From assembly GCA_022649925.1 (NCBI GenBank), contig JALCOX010000005.1, positions 1 through 46,675 on the forward strand: a stretch of DNA of 46,675 bases, in the 5' to 3' direction. The position numbers and the translations under genes were made by a program. Shown piece after piece: positions 1 through 8,291 of the stretch; within the stretch, counting starts at the first letter, position 1; each line of letters starts with the position of its first letter. Source of the DNA: Bifidobacteriaceae bacterium (GTDB lineage Bacteria; Actinomycetota; Actinomycetes; Actinomycetales; Bifidobacteriaceae). The notes beneath the pieces are model-generated. The model was not told the DNA's origin. It was given only the letters and a program-made list of their open reading frames with translations, and searched no databases.

Positions 1-861
1 TTGCGCAACAACAAGGTGAGAGGCGCGTGGGGCGAGGCGCAACTTCGCAACATCATCGAATCCGCGGGCCTCCTTGAGCACGTCGACTTCGACGTTCAGG
101 TGAGTGTGTCTGATGCGGATGGCGGAAGCAGCAGGCCAGACATGGTTGTTCATATGCCTGGCGGTAAGACGATTCCCGTTGATGCCAAGGCCCCGTACCA
201 GGAGTACCAGAAGGCCGCCGAGATTCCCGACACCGCCTCTCCGGAAGAACTTGAGGCGAAAAAGCGCCATCTTGAGGCACACGCAAAGGCCCTGCGGGCC
301 CACGTCAAAACCCTGGGGGAGCGCCAATACTGGAAGCTTTTCGACATTACGCCAGACTTCGTCATCGCCTTCATTCCCAACGAGGCTCTCCTTCAGTCGG
401 CTTTGGAGTCGGACGATACGCTTCTCGATTACGCATTCTCACAAAAGGTGGCGCTCACCTCTCCTGTCACCCTGTGGGCGGTGTTGAAATCGGTCGCTTA
501 TGCATGGCAACAGCAGAGCCTGACCGACGATGCGAAGGAACTCTTCGACATCAGTCGCGAACTGTATTCGCGTTTCCACACCTTGGGAGAGAAGGCCTCG
601 AAGCTGGGCAAGAGCTTGACCACCACGGTGCAGTCGTACAACTCCTTCGTCGGTACGCTCGAGCGCCGAGTTCTTTCGCAGGCGCGCAAACTTGAAAAAA
701 TCGACGGAACAAAACTCGAGTCCGTGGAGATGCTCGACCCTGACAAGTCGGACGTGCGAGAGCTTTCATCCCCTGAATTGCTTGAATCAGACAGCGACGA
801 GGAAGAAGCGAAACAGCCTGCGTCTCCCGCTTCCGATGATTCGGATAGGCTTGAATCATGA
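1..861 (+). CDS. rmuC: DNA recombination protein RmuC (5' end missing)
   Basis: C-terminal 286 residues of an RmuC-family protein; the reading frame is open to the left edge, so the TTG at base 1 is probably an internal codon. The start of the visible part (KVRGAWGEAQLRNIIESAGL) matches the RmuC core, and the nuclease-like fold follows with PDMVVHMPGGKTIPVDAKAP, where the D and DAK residues fit a PD-(D/E)xK-type site. The family usually has an N-terminal membrane helix and long coiled coil, both expected upstream. The last ~45 residues are acidic and low in complexity. RmuC limits inversions at short inverted repeats; the biochemical role is not well defined. The stop overlaps the next ATG by 4 bp, so translation is probably coupled. 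Confidence 0.9.
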   Translation: MRNNKVRGAWGEAQLRNIIESAGLLEHVDFDVQVSVSDADGGSSRPDMVVHMPGGKTIPVDAKAPYQEYQKAAEIPDTASPEELEAKKRHLEAHAKALRAHVKTLGERQYWKLFDITPDFVIAFIPNEALLQSALESDDTLLDYAFSQKVALTSPVTLWAVLKSVAYAWQQQSLTDDAKELFDISRELYSRFHTLGEKASKLGKSLTTTVQSYNSFVGTLERRVLSQARKLEKIDGTKLESVEMLDPDKSDVRELSSPELLESDSDEEEAKQPASPASDDSDRLES

Positions 862-1538
862 GTACTACAGCATCTTCGAGTGAGCGGAATCCCTTCCTTG
901 ACCCTGATTATCAGGAGCCCAAGGAGAGACTGCGCCAGATGGTTGCAGCCGACATCGACGGTCGTCCCTTCTCGGAGCTCAGCAGTGTGAGTTTCCACCA
1001 TGATGGGTCTCTGCTTGCCGGCCACGTGCTTTTGGATACGTTGGAAGAGGCAGGGCTGTCCCTCGACGACTTTGACGCTGTGGGTGCGCTGACTGCGGCG
1101 GCGGTTCCGTTTGTCACGGCGATGATTCAGGCCGCCGGCTCTCGCGGGCAGAAATTGGACGGTTTTGTTCTCGACTTCGTCTTCCCGGGTATCAAGGGGC
1201 CGAGCATCGCAGGCAAGAAGGTTGTGCTCCTCGATGCGTGGCTCAGCGAAAAATCCTACATTCAGACGTCATCTCTCGTGACGCTGAAGAATGGGAATGA
1301 ACTCAACCTTGACTTTGCAGTTTTGCAGAAACTGGGTGCTGACGTGGTGGCCATCGCAGCCGTGGTGGGCAGCACGTCAACCCACGTTGCTTCGCCTGAG
1401 AACGCTGCCTCACCGGAAGGCTCAGAGATCACGGTTGTCAATCCGCTGGATGGAACACGGGCAAAGCTTCCCTTTATCTACGTTTTCGATCAGGCAAGTG
1501 TGACGGGTTCAGCAGAGGCGGCTGCGCAGAATGACTGA
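858..1538 (+). CDS. Orotate phosphoribosyltransferase-like protein with degenerate PRPP loop
   Basis: 226 residues aligning by eye with actinobacterial PyrE-type phosphoribosyltransferases: VGALTAAAVPFVTAMIQAAG (about 75-94) is the strand-helix after the PyrE hood, and GPSIAGKKVVLLDAW (about 114-128) sits where the PRPP-binding strand should be. True PyrE has an acidic pair followed by T-x-G in that loop; here it reads LLDAWLSEKSYIQTSSL, so the second acid and the TG pair are gone. The lysines of the flexible loop are also not evident around FVLDFVFPGIKG. Catalysis is therefore doubtful; a regulatory or RNA-related role is possible. It overlaps rmuC by 4 bp and trmH by 8 bp. PyrE next to a SpoU methyltransferase is a known actinobacterial pairing, which suggests a diverged copy of that gene. 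Confidence 0.75.
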   Translation: MSTTASSSERNPFLDPDYQEPKERLRQMVAADIDGRPFSELSSVSFHHDGSLLAGHVLLDTLEEAGLSLDDFDAVGALTAAAVPFVTAMIQAAGSRGQKLDGFVLDFVFPGIKGPSIAGKKVVLLDAWLSEKSYIQTSSLVTLKNGNELNLDFAVLQKLGADVVAIAAVVGSTSTHVASPENAASPEGSEITVVNPLDGTRAKLPFIYVFDQASVTGSAEAAAQND

Positions 1539-2250
1539 ACCACACAGCATCACCAAGGCGGCAATGGAGTCCGGGGAACCCGTTTTCCGTAAGATCGGCG
1601 TAGGCCCCTGGGAGGAAGAGCATCCCGGTGAGGCAAGGCCGACTGCTGACCGTTATGACTCAGATCTGCTCGATGTTGGAGACACGCGCAACGTCCTTGA
1701 TCGCTACCGTTACTGGACCGTCGAGGCGATTCGAGCGGACCTTGATCGGAGGGGCCGGCACGAGTTCCAGGTGGCAATCGAAAATTGGACGCACGACTTC
1801 AACATCGGGTCTATGGTGCGCACGGCGAACGCCTTCGCCGCTTCGACCGTTCACATCGTTGGCCCGCACAAGTGGAACCGCAAAGGTGCACTCATGACGG
1901 AGCTCTACCAACACGTGGAGCACCACCCCAGCATCGTTGATCTCGTCGAGTCAATACGCCACCAAGATGCAGAGCGTGCGATGCAAGCTGGCGATCACGA
2001 TGACTCCGAACCCACGCGCATCATCGCCATCGATAACGTCCCGGGATCGGTGCCTATCGAGACCTATCATTTTCCAAAGCGCTGCCTGATGATTTTCGGC
2101 GCCGAGGGACCAGGCCTCAGCAAAAAGGCCTTGAGCTTGGCGGATGACGTCGTGTACATCTCTCAATTTGGCTCAGTCCGCTCGATTAATGCGGGAGCGG
2201 CTGCAGCCGTGTCCATGCACGCCTGGGTGGCTCAGCACGCAAAGGTGTAA
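1531..2250 (+). CDS. TrmH/SpoU-family RNA 2'-O-methyltransferase
   Basis: 239-residue SPOUT methyltransferase. Three family motifs are visible: motif 1 ENWTHDFNIGSMVRTANAF (about 84-102, with the Asn and Arg expected in TrmH), motif 2 CLMIFGAEGPGLS (about 185-197) and motif 3 QFGSVRSINAGAAAAVSMH (about 212-230), which form the knotted SAM site. The first ~60 residues are an N-terminal extension without a recognised domain. The substrate, a tRNA or rRNA 2'-OH, cannot be read from sequence. It starts inside the end of the PyrE-like gene, so the two are translationally coupled and probably belong to one operon with rmuC. Confidence 0.88.
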   Translation: MTEPHSITKAAMESGEPVFRKIGVGPWEEEHPGEARPTADRYDSDLLDVGDTRNVLDRYRYWTVEAIRADLDRRGRHEFQVAIENWTHDFNIGSMVRTANAFAASTVHIVGPHKWNRKGALMTELYQHVEHHPSIVDLVESIRHQDAERAMQAGDHDDSEPTRIIAIDNVPGSVPIETYHFPKRCLMIFGAEGPGLSKKALSLADDVVYISQFGSVRSINAGAAAAVSMHAWVAQHAKV

Positions 2251-2293
2251 AAGAAATACATTTGAATGCTGAGCTAGCGCGTGAACGGGTATT

Positions 2294-2497
2294 TCACGAG
2301 GCTTTATTGCTGTTCTTTGACTTTTTTACCCTCGGCCAGACCCATGCATAGATAATGAATGCCACGATAGCAATGACGTGGATAGCGAAGGTCACTGATG
2401 CAAGGTTGAACTGTCCGCGGTAGGCATCTACTAAATCAGAGCCAACTGTGATGAGAAAGAATACGATCAATAAAATCCAGTTTTGATATTTTTTCAT
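2294..2497 (-). CDS. Small two-helix membrane protein, candidate immunity protein
   Basis: 67 residues with two hydrophobic segments (about 6-22 and 34-54) and a basic C-terminus (PRVKKSKNSNKAS). The ATG is preceded by AAGGA at 6 nt. I recognise no family. It lies 35 bp downstream of the bacteriocin-like gene on the same strand, so the two are probably co-transcribed. Small polytopic proteins directly behind a bacteriocin precursor often provide self-protection; that role here is inference from position and topology only. The gene is AT-rich compared with the flanking trmH and gatC, suggesting recent acquisition. Confidence 0.6.
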   Translation of the reverse strand: MKKYQNWILLIVFFLITVGSDLVDAYRGQFNLASVTFAIHVIAIVAFIIYAWVWPRVKKSKNSNKAS

Positions 2498-2532
2498 GAT
2501 TCGTCCTTATGGTTATGATTTCGCTGCTTTCA

Positions 2533-2955
2533 CTACAGGATGCATGCACCCAGACCGAATGGTGAGTGTGCGATGATGAGTGCGGCAATTGCGGTGGCGC
2601 AACCAATTCCATATTTCGCCTGCCCTCTGGTGATCCTGCATCCGCCGAGACAGGGTACACCTTTCCTTCGTGGAGTCCTCTTTATACTCCTTTTTGCTGT
2701 CTTTTTCCGAGCCTTCCGAGCGGGCTTCTTCTTGATGACTTTCTTTTTCCTGGAAACCCTAATTTGCTGTACTTGAGCAGAGTCTGTTAAGTAGACAGCG
2801 GAAACCGATGACTCACTCGTTGTTGTCATTGCTGCCATTAGTCCATGAGAGGTGACCGTATTGAGTCTCGGAATTGCCATAACTCCAATAGTGATTATGA
2901 ACCCTAAAATTACCAAGAGGCTTATCAGTAGCAAACCTTTCTTTCGTTCTGCCAT
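2533..2955 (-). CDS. Bacteriocin-like precursor: signal anchor, basic linker, Cys/Gly hydrophobic tail
   Basis: 140 residues with a strong ribosome site (AAGGAG, 8 nt before the ATG). Residues 7-28 are a hydrophobic signal or anchor. Residues 66-98 are extremely basic (20 of 33 are Lys or Arg), ending RRKG, a plausible processing point. The last ~40 residues are a glycine-rich hydrophobic module with Cys102, Cys106, Cys119 and Cys138 (PCLGGC, YGIGCA, GLGACIL). Its spacing, C-x3-C then GQ, an IGC-A stretch and GL-x-C, resembles my recollection of the mature halocin C8 peptide core, so a bacteriocin of that type is proposed. Alternatives are a lipid-interacting stress protein or a DNA-binding secreted peptide. 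Low GC sets it apart from its neighbours. Confidence 0.55.
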   Translation of the reverse strand: MAERKKGLLLISLLVILGFIITIGVMAIPRLNTVTSHGLMAAMTTTSESSVSAVYLTDSAQVQQIRVSRKKKVIKKKPARKARKKTAKRSIKRTPRRKGVPCLGGCRITRGQAKYGIGCATAIAALIIAHSPFGLGACIL

Positions 2956-3045
2956 GAGAGATTCTCCTTCGAATATCTATCACAGAAGCTCTGTCTGAAC
3001 CTTTGCGCCTCCGTAGTAACACAACGTTCAGGATGCATTGAAGGA

Positions 3046-3068
3046 TCACATGATCAAACCACATGTGA
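3046..3068. promoter_or_regulatory. 7-bp dyad upstream of the bacteriocin-like gene
   Basis: TCACATG (3046-3052) and CATGTGA (3062-3068) form a perfect 7-bp inverted repeat with a 9-nt centre. It lies in the AT-rich gap between the minus-strand bacteriocin-like gene and gatC, about 90 bp upstream of the former. It could be an operator for either gene; no promoter was confidently assigned. The rest of 2956-3250 shows only AT-rich sequence. Confidence 0.35.
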
Positions 3069-3250
3069 CCTGTAGGAAACGCGAGGATGATAATTGTTCT
3101 TAATTAACAGAGTTTAGAAATTCGTGTATTTTTGTAGTTCCAGCCCGTCTGCTCGTGGTCGTTTTGAGTTCCAGTTACCTGGTGAGGAAGCGCACAAGGA
3201 CGAAAATAGACGAGACCGACTATGTCACGTTTGCCAATTACCATGAAGCC

Positions 3251-3547
3251 ATGCCTACATTCACAAAAGAGCAAATCGACCATCTTGGCGATTTGGCGCG
3301 CATAGCCTTGTCTGACGACGAGACTGAGCGTCTGCAGAAAGATCTCAACGTCATCGCTGAATCAATTCAAAAGGTTCAGGAAGTCGCCGGAGAAGACGTC
3401 CCCCCCACCGCTAATCCCGTGCCGCTCGAGGCGCACCTGCGCGAGGACGTCGCCGCTACTCCGCTGACGCAGAAGGAAGCGCTCGCGGGAGGTCCGCGAA
3501 CCGAAGCGGGCATGTTCGTGGCACCCCAGATTCTTGGAGGCGAGTGA
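3251..3547 (+). CDS. gatC: Aspartyl/glutamyl-tRNA amidotransferase subunit C
   Basis: 98-residue GatC, the small belt subunit that stabilises GatA-GatB in the tRNA-dependent amidotransferase. The sequence from [20 protein letters not shown] through the helical repeat ([20 protein letters not shown]) and the C-terminal [19 protein letters not shown] is typical. The frame is open upstream to 3155, but the family begins at MPTFT, so the ATG at 3251 was chosen; its ribosome site is weak. Three bases separate it from gatA, marking one operon. Confidence 0.93.
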   Translation: MPTFTKEQIDHLGDLARIALSDDETERLQKDLNVIAESIQKVQEVAGEDVPPTANPVPLEAHLREDVAATPLTQKEALAGGPRTEAGMFVAPQILGGE

Positions 3548-3550
3548 GGT

Positions 3551-5104
3551 ATGGCATCAGCATCGACAAATGATTTGGTGAAGCTGTCCGCTGCCGACAT
3601 GGCAGAGAAGCTGAAGGCGGGAGAAGTCTCCAGCAAGGAACTCACCCAGGCGCATCTCAACGTCATCGACTCTGCGGAACCCAGCATTCAGGCGTTCCTG
3701 AAGGTCGCCGGCGACACCGCGTTGGAACAGGCGGAAGATTCCGACAAGCGCCGCGCGGCGGGGGAGAAGCTCCCCGAGCTTGCGGGCGTCCCGATCGCGG
3801 TCAAGGACATGATCGTGACCAAGGGCATTGAGACCACTGCGGCCTCGAAGATCCTCGAAGGCTGGGTCCCTCCCTACGACGCAACGGTCGTCAGCAAGCT
3901 CAAGAAGGCCGGAATGCCGATTTTGGGCAAGACCAACCTCGACGAGTTCGCGCAGGGCTCTTCCACAGAGCATTCCGCGTACCATCCCACGAACAACCCG
4001 TGGGATACGGACCGTGTTCCCGGCGGTTCCGGTGGCGGTTCTGCAGCGGCAGTGGCCAGCTTCGAAGCCCCCCTCGCGTTGGGAACAGACACGGGCGGGT
4101 CCATCCGTCAGCCCGGCGCCCTCACCGGCACCGTCGGCGTGAAGCCCACGTACGGCGGCGTCTCCCGTTTCGGTGCCATCGCCATGGCGAGCTCGCTCGA
4201 TCAGATTGGCCCCGTTTCCCGCACGGTCCTCGACTCTGCTCTGTTGCACGAGATCATCGGTGGCTACGATGAGCGTGACTCGACGTCGATTCCCGAGCAG
4301 TTGCCCGCTATCGTCAAGGCTGCCCGCGAGGGTACCAAACGCGATCTCAAGGGCATGAAGATCGGTGTGGTCAAGGAGATCAGCGGCGAGGGCTTCCAGC
4401 CCGGAGTTCAGGCTCGCTTTGACGAATCTCTCAAGCTCCTCGAGGAGATGGGTGCGCAGATCGTCGACGTGAGCGCTCCTCACTTCCCCTACAGCCTGGG
4501 TGCTTACTACATCATCATGCCTTCCGAGGTGTCTTCCAACCTCGCCCGCTATGACGGTATGCGCTACGGCTTGCGTGTGATGCCTCCGGCAGGCGTTGCC
4601 CAAACTGCGGCCAACATGATGGCCTACACCCGTGAGGCGGGCTTCGGAGATGAGGTTAAGCGCCGCATCATCCTCGGCACGTACGCGCTCTCTGCTGGTT
4701 ATTACGACGCTTGGTATGGCTCGGCACAGAAGGTGCGCACGCTCATCATTCGCGATTTCGCGGCGGCCTTTGAGAAGGTGGATGTCCTCGTGTCTCCCAC
4801 CTCACCCACCACGGCCTTCAAGTTCGGTGAGCAGATCAACGATCCTCTCACCATGTATTTGAACGACGTTGCGACCATTCCCGCCAACCTCGGCGGCGTT
4901 CCTGCGATGTCGATTCCTGCGGGATTGAGCGACGACGGATTGCCGGTTGGCTTCCAGTTCTTCGCGCCCCAGAAGCGCGACGATGTGATGTACAAGCCTG
5001 CTGCTGCCCTCGAGGCGGCTTTGAACGACAAGTGGAAGGCGCCAATCTGGTCCGAGTTGAAGACTCCGTGGCTTGATTCCGCTAACCAGACGGTGGAGGA
5101 GTGA
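3551..5104 (+). CDS. gatA: Aspartyl/glutamyl-tRNA amidotransferase subunit A
   Basis: 517-residue amidase-signature glutaminase. It frees ammonia from glutamine, which is channelled to GatB to convert Glu-tRNA(Gln) and Asp-tRNA(Asn). The Ser-cisSer-Lys triad is intact: Lys85 (AVKDMI), Ser160 ([11 protein letters not shown]) and Ser184 ([12 protein letters not shown]). The spacings of 75 and 24 residues equal those of characterised GatA. The length is slightly above the usual ~485-500. GGAGG lies just upstream, at the end of gatC. It is cytoplasmic and constitutive in most bacteria lacking GlnRS or AsnRS. Confidence 0.97.
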   Translation: MASASTNDLVKLSAADMAEKLKAGEVSSKELTQAHLNVIDSAEPSIQAFLKVAGDTALEQAEDSDKRRAAGEKLPELAGVPIAVKDMIVTKGIETTAASKILEGWVPPYDATVVSKLKKAGMPILGKTNLDEFAQGSSTEHSAYHPTNNPWDTDRVPGGSGGGSAAAVASFEAPLALGTDTGGSIRQPGALTGTVGVKPTYGGVSRFGAIAMASSLDQIGPVSRTVLDSALLHEIIGGYDERDSTSIPEQLPAIVKAAREGTKRDLKGMKIGVVKEISGEGFQPGVQARFDESLKLLEEMGAQIVDVSAPHFPYSLGAYYIIMPSEVSSNLARYDGMRYGLRVMPPAGVAQTAANMMAYTREAGFGDEVKRRIILGTYALSAGYYDAWYGSAQKVRTLIIRDFAAAFEKVDVLVSPTSPTTAFKFGEQINDPLTMYLNDVATIPANLGGVPAMSIPAGLSDDGLPVGFQFFAPQKRDDVMYKPAAALEAALNDKWKAPIWSELKTPWLDSANQTVEE

Positions 5105-5105
5105 C

Positions 5106-6605
5106 ATGGCAGAGAAATTGATGAAGTTTTCCGAAGCTGTCAAGAAGTTCGACCCGGTTCTCGGTCTTGAAACGCACGTGGAGCTGAGCACGAACACGAA
5201 GTTGTTCTGCCCCGCACACATCGAGTTCGGCGGCGAACCCAATACTCAGCTCACACCCGTTTCGCTGGGCTTGCCCGGGTCCCTCCCCGTGGTCAACAAG
5301 TCCGCGATCGACTATGCGATCAAGCTGGGTCTCGCCCTGCACTGCGACATTGCAGAGTGGAGCCAATTCGCTCGCAAGAACTACTTCTATCCCGACATGC
5401 CGCGCGACTATCAGATTTCGCAGTACGACAAGCCGCTCAACGGCGAGGGTTACCTCGATGTTGAACTCGACGACGGTGAAATCTTCCGCGTTCCGATCGA
5501 GCGTGCGCACGTCGAGGACGACGCCGGCAAGAACACCCACGTGGGTGGCGCCGATGGCCGCATCGAAGGCGCAGACCACTCTCTGGTCGACTACAACCGT
5601 GCCGGAGTCCCGCTCATTGAGATCGTTACCAAGCCCATCACGGGCATCGGTGGCCGCGCGGCAGAAATTGCCGGCGCCTACGTGCGCACCATTCGCGACA
5701 TCGTGCGCGCCCTCAATATTTCCCATGCTCGCATGGAGCAGGGCAACATGCGCGCCGACGTCAACGTCTCTCTGCGTGACACCCCCGATTCCCCTCTGGG
5801 CACTCGTTCTGAAACCAAGAACGTGAACTCCTTCCGCGGCATCGAGAAGACCATCAACTACGAGATTCGTCGCCAGGCGGCGCTGCTCACGGACGGTGGT
5901 GAAGTGTTGCAGGAGACCCGTCACTGGGACGAGGCGACGCAGACCACGGCCGGCGGGCGCTTGAAGACCGACGCCGACGACTACCGTTACTTCCCGGACC
6001 CCGATCTCGTGATGGTGCACGTCACCAAGGAACACATCGACGAGCTGGCCAAGCAGATGCCGGAGATGCCGCGTGAGCGACGCAACCGCCTGCAGGGTGA
6101 GTGGGGACTCTCCGATCACGAGATGCGCGACCTCATCAACGCCGATGCACTCGACCTGGTCGAAGAGACCGTCAAGGCCGGAGCTACTGCGGCCGGTGCC
6201 CGCAAGTGGTGGCTCGGTGAGCTCTCACGCGAGGCGAACGAACGCCAGAACAGCCTCGAAGAGCTCTCCATCACCCCGTCGGATGTTGCCGAGATCGAGA
6301 AGCTCATCGCAGCCGGCACATTGACCGACAAGCTCGCCAAGCAGACCGTCACCGGTGTTCTCGCCGGCGAGGGAACTCCAAGCGAGGTCATCGAAAAGCA
6401 CGGCTACAAAGTCGTGAAGGACGATGGCGCGCTGGAGAAGGCGGTGGACGATGCGTTCGCTGCAAACCCCGACGTGGTCGACAAGCTCAAGTCCGGCAAC
6501 ATGAAGCCCATGGGCGTCATCATCGGTGCCGTGATGAAGGCGACGCGCGGCCAAGCAGACGCCAAGGCCGTCAGCAAGCTCGTGATGGCAAAGGTCAGAG
6601 GCTAG
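5106..6605 (+). CDS. gatB: Aspartyl/glutamyl-tRNA amidotransferase subunit B
   Basis: 499 residues. GatB binds the misacylated tRNA, phosphorylates its side chain with ATP and amidates it with ammonia from GatA. The family opening ([20 protein letters not shown]) is present, as are the metal/kinase-site region KTENVNSF-like ([14 protein letters not shown]) and [10 protein letters not shown]. The C-terminal tail is the helical YqeY-like tRNA-binding domain, ending [20 protein letters not shown]. The frame is open a little further upstream, but the ATG at 5106 has GGAGGAG 5 nt before it and starts one base after the gatA stop. A hairpin follows the stop. Confidence 0.97.
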   Translation: MAEKLMKFSEAVKKFDPVLGLETHVELSTNTKLFCPAHIEFGGEPNTQLTPVSLGLPGSLPVVNKSAIDYAIKLGLALHCDIAEWSQFARKNYFYPDMPRDYQISQYDKPLNGEGYLDVELDDGEIFRVPIERAHVEDDAGKNTHVGGADGRIEGADHSLVDYNRAGVPLIEIVTKPITGIGGRAAEIAGAYVRTIRDIVRALNISHARMEQGNMRADVNVSLRDTPDSPLGTRSETKNVNSFRGIEKTINYEIRRQAALLTDGGEVLQETRHWDEATQTTAGGRLKTDADDYRYFPDPDLVMVHVTKEHIDELAKQMPEMPRERRNRLQGEWGLSDHEMRDLINADALDLVEETVKAGATAAGARKWWLGELSREANERQNSLEELSITPSDVAEIEKLIAAGTLTDKLAKQTVTGVLAGEGTPSEVIEKHGYKVVKDDGALEKAVDDAFAANPDVVDKLKSGNMKPMGVIIGAVMKATRGQADAKAVSKLVMAKVRG

Positions 6606-6611
6606 AGGTTT

Positions 6612-6647
6612 GCCCGGTTCCCGGCTTCTTGAATTCGGGAACCGGGC
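6612..6647 (+). terminator. Stem-loop after gatCAB
   Basis: GCCCGGTTCCC (6612-6622) pairs perfectly with GGGAACCGGGC (6637-6647) around a 14-nt loop, directly after the gatB stop. No U-tract follows, so efficiency as an intrinsic terminator is uncertain, but strong stems without a U-tract are common at actinobacterial gene ends. Confidence 0.7.
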
Positions 6648-6709
6648 AGTGGCAGATAAGTACCTGTTCCGCTAGGCTTGTCAAGCTGAAGCAACGGATG
6701 GAGAAATGA

Positions 6710-7753
6710 ATGAGTAACGAGGCCCCCCACACGGTAGGCGATGTGATGAGTGCACAGGAGCAGGAGCTCCCGGCATCCATTCAGATTCCGGTTATCAAGG
6801 GGGAGATGCTGCAGCTGCGTCCGGCACGCATCGAAGATCTCGACGTTCTCGACGATATCGACGCTTTTTACGGGGCTGCAACAATTACCGGTCGATCAGG
6901 TGACGCAGAGCGCTCCGTTGTGAACTCCTGGGTTCGTGACTCGGTGGCGTGGAGCCTGGGTGACGTGGACGTTGAGGCGACCCTCTACGCGCACGGTCAC
7001 ACGCGCACCATCTCGTGGACGATGCTCAAGAAGGTCGCCGGCTCCACGAGCCCTGACGATCTGAGCCCCATTGGGATGGTGTTCCTCACCCGGGTGGACC
7101 CGTGGTCGCATTCGGCCCGCATCCAAGTTGTTCTCGGGCGCGACTTCCGAGGGCGCGGATATTCCAGGGACGCCATGCCTCGCGTGATGACCTACGGTTT
7201 TGCAGCAGCTCCCGTCGGGCTCAATCTCCATCGAATCTGGGTCACCGTTCCCGAGAAGAACACCCGAGCGATCTCGGTGTATCAGTCGCTCGGCTTCACG
7301 CCTGAGGGCACGCTGCGCCACGCCCTGTGGGATGAGGACGACGCAAAGTATCAAGACCAGGTCATCATGGGAACTTTGGCCGACGAATACGATCCGGTTC
7401 GCGCGCTCGATGCCTTTGGTATGCGGATGAATCCAGAGAATCCCGGTGTGAGAGAGGCGCTCGCTGCGCACGAACATTCGATTGAGATTGTGCGTGACCA
7501 CGGGGATGGCACCATGGAGGTGCGGTCGCTGGAGGATGAGAGCGCTGACGTTGCGGCGAAGACCGCGAGTGAGCCCGTCGCCAACGAAGTGAAGGCGCAG
7601 AAGCATCATCATGTGGATTCTGACGATGCCGACAAGGAGCAGTGGCCCTATCCCGAGCGTGAGGACAATAACACGACGGCGACGAGTTCGAAACGCGCGT
7701 GGTGGCGTCGGCTGGGGCGTGGACGGGATCGTTCGACGCAGGCGGAGAGCTGA
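6710..7753 (+). CDS. GNAT N-acetyltransferase, RimJ/RimL type, with charged C-terminal tail
   Basis: 347 residues. The acetyl-CoA fold spans about 25-225: LQLRPARIEDLDVLDDI opens it, FLTRVDPWSHSARIQVVL is the central strand, and DFRGRGYSRDAMPRVMTYGF carries the R/Q-x-x-G-x-G/A acetyl-CoA loop (RGRGYS). The C-terminal NLHRIWVTVPEKNTRAISVY and LGFTPEGTLRH are typical of RimJ/RimL enzymes. A ~120-residue charged tail of low complexity follows, with a His patch (KHHHVDSDD) and a basic end. A GGATGGAG site precedes the ATG. The substrate is unknown; ribosomal-protein alpha-amino groups or small molecules are both possible. Confidence 0.85.
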   Translation: MSNEAPHTVGDVMSAQEQELPASIQIPVIKGEMLQLRPARIEDLDVLDDIDAFYGAATITGRSGDAERSVVNSWVRDSVAWSLGDVDVEATLYAHGHTRTISWTMLKKVAGSTSPDDLSPIGMVFLTRVDPWSHSARIQVVLGRDFRGRGYSRDAMPRVMTYGFAAAPVGLNLHRIWVTVPEKNTRAISVYQSLGFTPEGTLRHALWDEDDAKYQDQVIMGTLADEYDPVRALDAFGMRMNPENPGVREALAAHEHSIEIVRDHGDGTMEVRSLEDESADVAAKTASEPVANEVKAQKHHHVDSDDADKEQWPYPEREDNNTTATSSKRAWWRRLGRGRDRSTQAES

Positions 7754-7802
7754 TGCTGAGTAGAGATTTCCTGCGGATTTCCGAGAGTGTGAGGACGATA
7801 CA

Positions 7803-8117
7803 GTGAGTGCTGAAGATCTGGATAATTACGAGACCAACGCCGAGCTGTCCCTGTACCGGGAATACCGCGACGTCATCAAGCTGTTCAAGTATGTGGTCGA
7901 GACGGAACGGCGCTTTTACCTTGCAAATAAGGTCGATTTCAAGGCCTGTTCTTCTGGGCAAGACGTCTATTTTGACGTGCGTCTCACCGATGCGTGGGTG
8001 TGGGACGTGTACCGCCCCTCCCGCTTCGTGAAGAATGTGCGCATCGTGACGTTTAAGGACGTCAACGTCGAAGAGGTGCAGCAGACGGATATCGACATTC
8101 CCGAACGCCTCGAGTAA
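7803..8117 (+). CDS. DUF2469 family protein
   Basis: 104 residues matching the actinobacteria-specific DUF2469 family throughout: SAEDLDNYETNAELSLYREY at the start, ETERRFYLANKVDF and YFDVRLTDAWVWDVYRP in the middle, VTFKDVNVEE near the end. The GTG start at 7803 gives the family's MSAEDL opening. The function is unknown. In many actinobacteria this gene directly follows rnhB; here it is ~6 kb upstream of lepB-rnhB, behind the acetyltransferase. Confidence 0.9.
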   Translation: MSAEDLDNYETNAELSLYREYRDVIKLFKYVVETERRFYLANKVDFKACSSGQDVYFDVRLTDAWVWDVYRPSRFVKNVRIVTFKDVNVEEVQQTDIDIPERLE

Positions 8118-8291
8118 GTTCGCCCCCGCCGCTGCGTGGGAGCAATGAAGACCGTGTGGCCGCAAGGTTGCGGGCCGGTTTATGGCAAATCAGTGTGGAA
8201 TACGGTGACTGACACCACGGGCTGTTGTGCCCCGCTAGAATCACCTGAAGGTTTTGTGGTTTCACATTTTTGATTGCTGGCGGAAGGAAAT

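Noticed and set aside
2540-2790. Plus-strand open frames opposite the bacteriocin-like gene
   Set aside because: No ribosome site or family likeness; the minus-strand frame has a strong AAGGAG site and coherent domain layout.
3557-6119. Long minus-strand open frames opposite gatA and gatB (348 and 345 codons)
   Set aside because: Their translations are His/Val/Arg-rich with no family motifs; they are antisense shadows of high-GC genes.
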